From Weissella hellenica (GTDB lineage: Bacteria > Bacillota > Bacilli > Lactobacillales > Lactobacillaceae): 64,000 nt of DNA. The stretch's first letter is position 1. Each line of letters opens with the position of its first letter. Of this stretch, positions 17,811-24,758 are shown in pieces. Both the position numbers and the translations under genes were made by a program. The stretch covers positions 54,080 to 118,079 of the forward strand of contig NZ_BJEG01000003.1 in NCBI RefSeq assembly GCF_005405545.1. The letters are read 5' to 3'. The notes beneath the pieces are model-generated. The model had not been told where the DNA came from and did no database searches. It worked only from the letters and a program-made list of their open reading frames with translations.

Positions 17811-18992
17811 ATGCACAAATTTACTGAAGAAGAATGCAAGCGATTAGCTTTTGCTATTTCACTCATTGTTACTTTGGAAACCCAAAGTAATTCGACAAGT
17901 ACATATAAAATTCAAATCAGGTTAGACCAAAAGGATAATCCATTTGTACTAATTACGAATGGAAATGAAATTGATGAAGATGTTCTTTCAACAAATACAA
18001 AAATATTTAATAACTTTGATAAATATTTAATAGAAGATCCTAAGCATAAATATCGCTTTACTGAAGAAAAACGTTCACGTACATTTCGAAAGGGAGCAAA
18101 TATTTATTTTGAGCTATTTCATATCAACTATGATGAAACCTTATCAATTTCTGACTTGCTAATTTTTTTGCTGCTTGATTTACCATCAGATTTACTTGAT
18201 AAGATTCTTCGAATAACATATAGCCATTGGGAAACCAATCGGCTGGATATTAAATCTGCCCGAACACTTTTGCATACTCTATTTAAAGAAAATAAGTCTC
18301 TAACGAACAACCAAAAGCAAGACATTATTGAATTATTCTCAGGCTTTTCAAATGTAATATTAGACAAAATACTAGAAATTCATCTGGATGAACAAACAAA
18401 TTCAAGAATAAGTAAAATTAACTTGATCAAAATAAGCGCTTTGCTCAAACTTAGTCGATCATTAGAGTATGATTTTTCTAACCATCTATCCAAAACGTCC
18501 ATGAAAAGTTACCCATTTGCTCATTATAAAGAATTCCCCTACATTGCTAGTGCGATGACAATTTATAATGATTGGATTAATATTTCAGTAAGGGACATAC
18601 AAAGTTTTGGAATCGTCATTCATGCATTAAATCAAGTTATTGAAGAGCATGATAATTTAGACGACCTATTCAATCCTCTTGCTGACAGCAAATTTAACCC
18701 AAATAATTGGGTACCTATTTTCGAATTTTTATACGACGGTATCAAAGAACGATGCCATCAAGAATTACTCCAATCACAAAAAAATGAAGACATTACAAGT
18801 ACATACATTCATATGGAATGGAGCTTTCCCAGTGAGATATTTACACCATTTGTTTCAACCCTCACGTTTTCATCAATTGATCAAGTGACTTCCTTATTTG
18901 AATTTTTACGCAATAATCAACTTCTGAATGGAATGGCAGATTATGCAATCCAATTTATGGTTGATAAACAAATAGAAAAAAAGAGCCTCTAA
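17811..18992 (+). CDS. Unknown island protein, 393 residues
   Basis: The only sizeable plus-strand gene of the island. The ATG (MHKFTEEECKRLAFAISLIV) follows AAGGAAAA; an in-frame GTG 27 bp earlier lies inside the terminator-like hairpin and is rejected. It is a soluble, helix-rich, Asp/Ser-rich protein with no cysteine cluster, P-loop or membrane span that I can see. A stretch IKISALLKLSRSLEYDFSNH could be a helical bundle. No family recognised. Its codon use is AT-rich like the rest of the island. Its place among defence and mobility genes makes an anti-phage or immunity role conceivable, with no direct evidence. Confidence 0.75.
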   Translation: MHKFTEEECKRLAFAISLIVTLETQSNSTSTYKIQIRLDQKDNPFVLITNGNEIDEDVLSTNTKIFNNFDKYLIEDPKHKYRFTEEKRSRTFRKGANIYFELFHINYDETLSISDLLIFLLLDLPSDLLDKILRITYSHWETNRLDIKSARTLLHTLFKENKSLTNNQKQDIIELFSGFSNVILDKILEIHLDEQTNSRISKINLIKISALLKLSRSLEYDFSNHLSKTSMKSYPFAHYKEFPYIASAMTIYNDWINISVRDIQSFGIVIHALNQVIEEHDNLDDLFNPLADSKFNPNNWVPIFEFLYDGIKERCHQELLQSQKNEDITSTYIHMEWSFPSEIFTPFVSTLTFSSIDQVTSLFEFLRNNQLLNGMADYAIQFMVDKQIEKKSL

Positions 18993-18998
18993 GCTCTT
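18974..18998 (-). terminator. Terminator of integrase 2
   Basis: On the minus strand AAGAGC / GCTCTT with a 6-nt loop is followed by TTTTTTT. It overlaps the end of the convergent unknown gene, whose stop lies inside the loop. Confidence 0.7.
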
Positions 18999-20148
18999 AG
19001 ATAACTTCCAAAGCATCACGAACCACATTGGCTTGTGATGCTTTTTCTTCTGGCATCAAGTGTGCATACACTTCTTGTACCATTGCTTGGGTATCACCTA
19101 ATACATTGGCGACATACTGTAACGACTGATTACCACCTTCACGTGATAATAAGTAGCTCGCATAAGTATGTCGAAGTGAATGTGTTGAAGTTGTTTGCCC
19201 CACTGGTATCTGACAGATTGTATGTTCTAGTTTTTGTACATAGTAATTTACACTACTTGCATCGGGTACATTACCAAATTTGGTGATGAATAAATGCTGC
19301 TCGTGATTTCGATGACCATTCAGCATTAACAAGCGATTCTGTTCAAACCGCCATTCTCTTAAACGTTGCAATAAAAATCTAGGTATCGGTATGGTCCGAT
19401 ATGAATTTTTGGTCTTAGGTGCTTTACTATCGTGCACCGTTCGTGAATAACTTGAGTCAACGCGTAACGTCAGTTTGATTTCGTCAAGATCATCCTGCCG
19501 TAAGTCAATGGCCTCACTTACTCGCATACCGGTACACAAAATAACCAGTATAACCATCGTGTAGGGTGTCATCTGTGATATTGGTCGTTGCTTTAGTGTT
19601 TGCAACAACTGCTTGTACTGACCGATACTAATAAATTTTTGATTAGCATCCTTACCTAAGCGAGCCCCTCGAATGTCTATTTCTTGCATTGGGTTTCGTT
19701 TGATAACCCCTTCCGTAACCAAACTGCGACAATACTTTCCGACATGTACCTTGATTTTCTTAATTGTATTTTTGGTATAGTTATCAGCGATTAATTGATT
19801 GAACAACTTTTGGCAATGTCGACGATCTAGTGTTTTCACTAACCAACCTTCACAATATTTTGCAAGGATCTTTCCCGTAAAATAATAGCCTTTTTCAGTT
19901 GCTGGACTGACCTTACTAGTCACAAAAGTAGCCACCCATTCATTATAAGCATCCGTAATTTTGGCATCATCGCCAACATAGGTTGTCCCTGAATGCATAT
20001 CCGCATTCATTTCCAGTAACCATACTTTAGCATCACTCACCGTCGTAAAACTTTTTGATTTACGCTTACGCGTGTTACCTGACCCAATGCTAGCGGTTGC
20101 CTTATATTTGCCACTTGGCATTAAATCAATTCCCTTAGGTAATTTCAT
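18997..20148 (-). CDS. Tyrosine recombinase/integrase 2
   Basis: A 383-residue integrase with intact catalytic residues: CTGMRVSEAIDL (Arg I), THSLRHTYAS (His-x-x-Arg) and LGDTQAMVQEVYAHLMPE (nucleophile Tyr). Its N-terminal SGKYKATASIGSGNTRKRKS block and the PKTKNSYRTIPIP block match integrase 1, so the two are paralogues. The ATG has AGGAGGTCATAAGG. It lies in the middle of the island with no excisionase beside it, and may be the relic or driver of a second, stacked element. It is convergent with the unknown plus-strand gene, 4 bp apart. Confidence 0.92.
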   Translation of the reverse strand: MKLPKGIDLMPSGKYKATASIGSGNTRKRKSKSFTTVSDAKVWLLEMNADMHSGTTYVGDDAKITDAYNEWVATFVTSKVSPATEKGYYFTGKILAKYCEGWLVKTLDRRHCQKLFNQLIADNYTKNTIKKIKVHVGKYCRSLVTEGVIKRNPMQEIDIRGARLGKDANQKFISIGQYKQLLQTLKQRPISQMTPYTMVILVILCTGMRVSEAIDLRQDDLDEIKLTLRVDSSYSRTVHDSKAPKTKNSYRTIPIPRFLLQRLREWRFEQNRLLMLNGHRNHEQHLFITKFGNVPDASSVNYYVQKLEHTICQIPVGQTTSTHSLRHTYASYLLSREGGNQSLQYVANVLGDTQAMVQEVYAHLMPEEKASQANVVRDALEVI

Positions 20149-20174
20149 CCTTATGACCTCCTTCTACAAAGGAT

Positions 20175-20210
20175 AAAAAAATAAAGCATCCTCATTTTCA
20201 GGATGCTTTA
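20175..20210 (-). terminator. Terminator after the small-gene cluster
   Basis: Perfect stem AAAGCATCCT / AGGATGCTTT, loop of 7 nt, then TATTTTTTT on the minus strand. It separates the small genes from integrase 2. Confidence 0.75.
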
Positions 20211-20255
20211 TCTAACCAATTTTTACGTTGTTGTATGAAAATATAGCTAATTCAC

Positions 20256-20345
20256 TTAACGTAAATTAGCACTTACTTCAATTAACGCTTTGCCAACTGC
20301 AATCATCATTTCTTTCACAATAATTGAGATAATGTCTACTGCCAT
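20256..20345 (-). CDS. 29-residue amphipathic peptide
   Basis: A short frame starting MAVDIISIIVKEMMIAVGKA and ending in ANLR. It has an ATG that overlaps the stop of the 110-residue gene by 8 bp and has GGGTGAAAGC upstream. The peptide is a run of Ile/Val/Met with spaced Asp, Lys and Glu, so it could form an amphipathic helix; the start resembles delta-hemolysin-like peptides only in its first few residues. It ends 46 bp before a strong terminator. A membrane-active peptide or toxin is a guess; its reality rests on the coupled start and position. Confidence 0.45.
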   Translation of the reverse strand: MAVDIISIIVKEMMIAVGKALIEVSANLR

Positions 20346-20668
20346 GTGCTTTCACCCACTTTCTTTTCAAAGGCAACATCGCCATGATACAAAGCTGCTT
20401 TACCGATATAATTGCCAGCCAAATCATAATAAACGACTATCAACAATTCCTCTTTTTGGTTGATCGTCCCAGCTAACATAAAACAATTGACTGTCTGCTT
20501 GGATAATAAAAAAGATGGCACCATAGTCGGTTCCATCTCATCAATATCCAAGCGGACATTATCCAGTCCTGAAAAATCTATTCGTTGCACATTTTGAATG
20601 TCTAACAAACTCACGGCCAAATATACGATATCTAATTCTATTTCTGGCACTATACGTGTAACATCCAT
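20336..20668 (-). CDS. Hypothetical protein, 110 residues
   Basis: Begins MDVTRIVPEIELDIVYLAVS with a GGAGGAAGAT site. The sequence alternates strand-like hydrophobic blocks (CFMLAGTINQKEELLIVVYY, then DLAGNYIGKAALYHG) and suggests a small beta-rich domain. No family recognised. A terminator-like hairpin sits just before its ribosome site, so it may have its own promoter or be attenuated from the 126-residue gene upstream. Confidence 0.65.
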   Translation of the reverse strand: MDVTRIVPEIELDIVYLAVSLLDIQNVQRIDFSGLDNVRLDIDEMEPTMVPSFLLSKQTVNCFMLAGTINQKEELLIVVYYDLAGNYIGKAALYHGDVAFEKKVGESTWQ

Positions 20669-20683
20669 ATCTTCCTCCTATAC

Positions 20684-20713
20684 AAAAAAGAACCAACCTC
20701 ATCTGGCTAGTTC
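20684..20713 (-). terminator. Terminator or attenuator between two small genes
   Basis: On the minus strand GAACTAGCC / GGTTGGTTC forms a 9-bp stem with two wobble pairs and a 6-nt loop, followed by six T. It lies 15 bp upstream of the ATG of the 110-residue gene. Confidence 0.6.
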
Positions 20714-20783
20714 TCATTACTTATACATCATTGTTATACAATGTCAAAATATGTGTCTATAAAATTTAGTGTCCGCATACTAA

Positions 20784-21164
20784 TCACAGATTTGTCGACC
20801 ATTTTCTAATAATTAGCTTTTTTTGTACTTCTTGTGCTTGTTCAGCTGTTAGTCCGCTTGTATGCCCCACATCATCTGTACCTAACACAACTAACCCTGT
20901 TCCTACCTGCGGTAACAAAGCCATCCCAAAATATTCTTGCCCAAATTCCACACGATAGGCACTTGCAATACCGGTTGCTAAAGCATCATCACGAACCCAA
21001 GCATCATATCCTATTTTGTCATCTGTCGCTAGACGTAATGCGATGACATCAACTGCTCCTTCAAATGTTTTATTTAGTTGGTCATTGGTTACATCACCTG
21101 CCCATTTTGTAATTGTTGGCACAACAAACTGGCCAACCATATCATATACCACTGCATATTCCAT
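20784..21164 (-). CDS. Hypothetical protein, 126 residues
   Basis: Starts MEYAVVYDMVGQFVVPTITK at an ATG with GGAG 9 nt upstream; a TTG five codons earlier is less likely because it falls at the ribosome site. It is an acidic, mixed alpha/beta protein with an Ala/Gly-rich middle (VIALRLATDDKIGYDAWVRD). No domain recognised. It could be a partner of the 110-residue protein or its antagonist; nothing in the sequence decides this. Confidence 0.65.
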   Translation of the reverse strand: MEYAVVYDMVGQFVVPTITKWAGDVTNDQLNKTFEGAVDVIALRLATDDKIGYDAWVRDDALATGIASAYRVEFGQEYFGMALLPQVGTGLVVLGTDDVGHTSGLTAEQAQEVQKKLIIRKWSTNL

Positions 21165-21298
21165 TGTCTGTTTCTCCAATACAAATTTTTTTAACAGGTT
21201 ATCCTGTCACAATTAAAATATGTATTTGACACTTCAATTCATTGCGACCCTTAAGTATTATTTTGTTACTTTTAGTAAAGGTACTCTTGATGATTAAA

Positions 21299-21323
21299 TT
21301 ACCTGACTTAAATTAGTCAGGTA
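21299..21323. promoter_or_regulatory. Perfect 10-bp inverted repeat upstream of a small gene
   Basis: TTACCTGACT / AGTCAGGTAA around a 6-nt spacer (approximate bounds), without a T-tract. It ends about 8 bp before the AGGAGATG ribosome site of the 46-codon frame. It could be an operator or an mRNA leader hairpin. Confidence 0.5.
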
Positions 21324-21344
21324 ATATTCTAGGAGATGACTATT

Positions 21345-21485
21345 ATGTCACAAAAAACATTGGTCTTTAATGTTACTACCCAATTAAGAATCGTTGCTGA
21401 TCCTTTAATGCTAAATTATTTTTGTATTTTGGAAGTTAGCACACCTTTTAAATACCTTGTAACAGCTTCGATTTGTGTTTTTTGA
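21345..21485 (+). CDS. Small protein, 46 residues
   Basis: A plus-strand frame starting MSQKTLVFNVTTQLRIVADP and ending SICVF. A strong AGGAGATG site and the inverted repeat precede it. The second half is hydrophobic. It may be a small regulator or the stump of a longer gene cut short by rearrangement; I do not recognise it. Confidence 0.45.
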   Translation: MSQKTLVFNVTTQLRIVADPLMLNYFCILEVSTPFKYLVTASICVF

Positions 21486-21499
21486 AAACATAGTAAAAC

Positions 21500-21533
21500 C
21501 CCGTAAGTTTTGGAAATTACTTCAACTTACGGG
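21500..21533. repeat. Inverted repeat between the small gene and the helicase gene
   Basis: CCCGTAAGTT (21500-21509) pairs with AACTTACGGG (21524-21533), with a 14-nt loop. The minus strand is followed by GGTTTTAC, a weak T-tract, so it may terminate the SNF2 operon. Confidence 0.5.
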
Positions 21534-21625
21534 TTACACCTCATCGTTAATGGGGGTTATTTTATATTCTGGCCCCTATAAAATGATTGTTTAATGGAAA
21601 TTACATATAAATTATAATGACCAGA

Positions 21626-23500
21626 CTATTCTATAATGCGTTTTACATCTTCCAAGAAATCATCCTCAATCATAGGTAGCAACAAATCACCATCAATTGC
21701 TGACAACATCATTTGTTCTTTCTGCTTTAGTCGTTCATATACACGTTTATCAATGAAACCGTCACGTGCTATTTCGCCATCCAGCTGCAAATAATAGTAG
21801 TGAGTATAGTCATCAGGTTTTAATCCTAATCGGTGAATACGATCGCGAGATTGCAGCATAAATGTCAGATTGAAATTATACTCAAAGTAAACCGCATCAT
21901 GTACTTCTTTATGTAAAGAAATTGATTCTCCTAACGTTGCCGGGTTGGAAATCATGACATCGATGCCACTCCTCTTATTTCTAAAAGAATTGATAAGGCC
22001 AACTCGATCTTCTTTCGGTGTGCCACCATAGACCAAATTGGCCATAATTCCTGCATCTTGCAAAGCAACCTGTATCTTCTTCGTTGTGTCGACAAACATT
22101 CCCCAAACAATGACTTTTTTACCTTCTCGAACCAATTGAGTGATTAATGCAATACCAGCAGTAAATTTGGGTGAAACCAGCCTATCTACACCAATCTGTC
22201 GATAGTAATCTTGCCGAGCCTGTTTAGCTTCGGCTTTGTCTAATGCCTCTGAGGCACTAATTTGATCAACTTCTTCAGAGATAAATCCTAACTCATGATA
22301 ATCTACTTCATCAATATTTTTTAATAGCATAGCAGGATTAGTTGAAGCTTGAAGTAAGCGTATGTAAATCGCCAATATACCTGGCTCATTATTCCAAATA
22401 TACGAAGCTAATTCTGCCATAGTGCTGTTTGGTTGTACTTCAATTAATTGATCTGGTTCAGCTAACGGCACATTCAAATCTTGCTTGTTTGTTCGCCAAA
22501 AAAAAGGTTGCAACTTATCATTGACTACTTCAGAATCGATTGCTTCCAAGTCACTTACTTCCCAACCAAAATATGAATCATACTCATTTTGATAAAGAAG
22601 ATGTAAGAGATTATAAATATCCTTATAAGAGTTGGGTATAGGAGTTCCCGTTAATACATAGTGAAAACTAGCTTGTGGTCCCAACTCTAAGGCTTTAGCA
22701 GCACGCTGACCGGTAGGATTTTTCACGCGATGTACTTCATCAAAAACAATCATAGTTTTGCTATCAATAAGTTGATTTAACAATCGAACTTTTCCGATTA
22801 GGGCTTCGTAATTCACCACAATCACATCTGCAATTCCCCAATCTAATCGAATGTTTCTGTCATCACTATAACGCTTTTCTTTGAGATTCATGAACATCAA
22901 TGATCGTTTATCACCAAAGACTTCCATATACTCGGTACGCCAGGCTTCAAAAGCGCTCAATGGCGAGACGACTAACAATTTGTTTACTCTGTTTACTACT
23001 GGTGCACTTAGGTACGCAAATGTGCCATACATCATAGCTGTTTTTCCGGCACCAGGTACAGAAAAATTAGCGGCTCGTTTCATTTTGGCCAAATAAAAAC
23101 TTGCTTGCAATTGTTGCCTCTTTAACGGACGCGTAATTTCTTGCAATAAAACATTTTCAAATTGAACTAACTCTGATCGCCAACGAGCGTCGTATCCCTT
23201 AATGGTCATGCCAGCAATTCGATGTTCCTGAATAGCATAAGCACTCTCATTCAAGAAAGATTGAACTTCATCTGATAATATCAATGGTTCACTATCAATT
23301 TTGATCAGAGTCTTATTAACTGACTCAATAAAATTTTCAAGTTTAATATAATTAATGCCTTCAAAAAACATCAAATTGGCCATATCAAAATCCCGACGAT
23401 AACGATCAAAAATCCGTTGCAAACGTCGATTTGATAGTAATGTTTCATCCATCTCCAAAACAAAAGCACCATCTCTTATTATAATTTTAGAGCTCACCAT
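21626..23500 (-). CDS. SNF2-family helicase of the defence operon
   Basis: A 624-residue SF2/SNF2 ATPase. Motif I SVPGAGKTAMM is near residues 147-157, LLVVSPLSAFEAWRTEY is motif Ia, DEVHRVKN near 254 is motif II, LTGTPIPNS is motif III, and the second RecA domain ends with QSRDRIHRLG (motif VI). No extra nuclease domain is seen. SNF2 proteins translocate on double-stranded DNA. I start at the ATG at 23500, which overlaps the ParB-like stop by 14 bp and has GGTGG upstream; the longer frame would overlap by 95 bp. It is the last gene of the four-gene operon. Confidence 0.88.
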   Translation of the reverse strand: MVSSKIIIRDGAFVLEMDETLLSNRRLQRIFDRYRRDFDMANLMFFEGINYIKLENFIESVNKTLIKIDSEPLILSDEVQSFLNESAYAIQEHRIAGMTIKGYDARWRSELVQFENVLLQEITRPLKRQQLQASFYLAKMKRAANFSVPGAGKTAMMYGTFAYLSAPVVNRVNKLLVVSPLSAFEAWRTEYMEVFGDKRSLMFMNLKEKRYSDDRNIRLDWGIADVIVVNYEALIGKVRLLNQLIDSKTMIVFDEVHRVKNPTGQRAAKALELGPQASFHYVLTGTPIPNSYKDIYNLLHLLYQNEYDSYFGWEVSDLEAIDSEVVNDKLQPFFWRTNKQDLNVPLAEPDQLIEVQPNSTMAELASYIWNNEPGILAIYIRLLQASTNPAMLLKNIDEVDYHELGFISEEVDQISASEALDKAEAKQARQDYYRQIGVDRLVSPKFTAGIALITQLVREGKKVIVWGMFVDTTKKIQVALQDAGIMANLVYGGTPKEDRVGLINSFRNKRSGIDVMISNPATLGESISLHKEVHDAVYFEYNFNLTFMLQSRDRIHRLGLKPDDYTHYYYLQLDGEIARDGFIDKRVYERLKQKEQMMLSAIDGDLLLPMIEDDFLEDVKRIIE

Positions 23501-24758
23501 TATATATATCCACCAATACCTCAGCGTCTTTACCAATTTGAGCCATATAATCTCTGATTGTACGAATTTCTGTACTGTCAAATTGATTCCAGCGTAACTT
23601 ACCGGTTAATCCATGACCCACATTCAAATCAGCAAGCGTTTTATTAATTTGACGCAATGATTCGATAAATTCTAACGTATCTTTTGATCGCTTCGTTGAA
23701 TTGATTGTATCATTTTTTATTTTTTGGATTTTACGAAATTGTGGTGTTAATTCTTCTAAAGTTTTACGGTAATCAGCTGCAGAAGATATGTTCGTATTGT
23801 CAAAAGTGTCCTGTAATTCTTCAACATAGTCATCAACTTCATCCTTAAAGTCATTGTACTTTTCTGCATCTACGACACCTTCAAAATAATCACGCATATA
23901 ACGTACACGGTCACCACCCGTCAAAATCATTGAGTGTAATTGCGTGAATGCTAATTGTTTACTATATTCCATATCAGGACCTGATTTTGGATAACGCTTC
24001 TTCAATTTTTTACCAATTTCTTCCAATAGATTATAGATTTTCAAGTCTTTAATAAGTTGAAAGTTTTGTTTGTCTGCATTTATATGATCCAAAAAGTCTT
24101 GCATTAGGTAAACGACGTTTAAACTTGATTCGACTGCTTTAACCGTTTTCCCTGCGTTTTTAGCATAATCACCCAAAAGCATAATTTGATCAATCTCAAC
24201 CGTTTGCCATATATCAACAGCAGCATCAACCGCATCGTAATCCACCTTATTTTCGATACCCATTTGGAGAGCTAGTTCAAGTCGCTTAATTAATTCACGA
24301 TTGGCTTTGTTCTTGAACGTTACCGGCAAAATAACAGCCTCAAAGTACTGTTTCTGGGATGTTTCACGTTGTAACTGACGTAGCGCCGTAAATCGACGAT
24401 TCCCATCAATTACTCGACCATCATCCAATACATATCCAAAGATAAGTTGCCCTTTGTCATGAATATCCTTCTTAGTATTTCTTAGCTTCACACTATCACT
24501 ATTTTCGATCAATCGTTCAACAATAGCGTTATACTCATCGCCATCATCAATAGAACGTGACACATTTTCAACTTGAACATGTTCCGAACGAATACGACCA
24601 TTCGCATCATTATAGTACAACATATCCAACGGAATACGATAAACATTTAAGTTCTCTGAATCTAATCCATCTAATTGTAAAGGTAACTTGGGCTTTGCAC
24701 CGGTTGGCTTAATATCGCCATTATCTACTCTATCAAGTAATGAAAATTCATCAATCAT
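23487..24758 (-). CDS. ParB/sulfiredoxin-fold protein of the defence operon
   Basis: A 423-residue protein. The N-terminal 150 residues carry a ParB-type domain with IVERLIENSD and the signature YVLDDGRVIDGNRRFTALRQ near 109-128. ParB-fold proteins bind CTP or ATP, or act as nucleases. The rest is helical with coiled-coil potential (DYVEELQDTFDNTNISSAAD). No partner parA and no helix-turn-helix typical of plasmid ParB are seen, so plasmid partition is unlikely. The ATG overlaps res by 8 bp and has GGAGAAATTGA. Its lock between Res and SNF2 suggests a role in the same system, perhaps as sensor or specificity factor. Confidence 0.82.
   Translation of the reverse strand: MIDEFSLLDRVDNGDIKPTGAKPKLPLQLDGLDSENLNVYRIPLDMLYYNDANGRIRSEHVQVENVSRSIDDGDEYNAIVERLIENSDSVKLRNTKKDIHDKGQLIFGYVLDDGRVIDGNRRFTALRQLQRETSQKQYFEAVILPVTFKNKANRELIKRLELALQMGIENKVDYDAVDAAVDIWQTVEIDQIMLLGDYAKNAGKTVKAVESSLNVVYLMQDFLDHINADKQNFQLIKDLKIYNLLEEIGKKLKKRYPKSGPDMEYSKQLAFTQLHSMILTGGDRVRYMRDYFEGVVDAEKYNDFKDEVDDYVEELQDTFDNTNISSAADYRKTLEELTPQFRKIQKIKNDTINSTKRSKDTLEFIESLRQINKTLADLNVGHGLTGKLRWNQFDSTEIRTIRDYMAQIGKDAEVLVDIYNGEL

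Noticed and set aside
20244..20262. AGCTAATTCACTTA as a third, internal att site
   Set aside because: Only about 13 bases agree with a gap, it overlaps the small-peptide gene end, and no other rpmA sequence follows.
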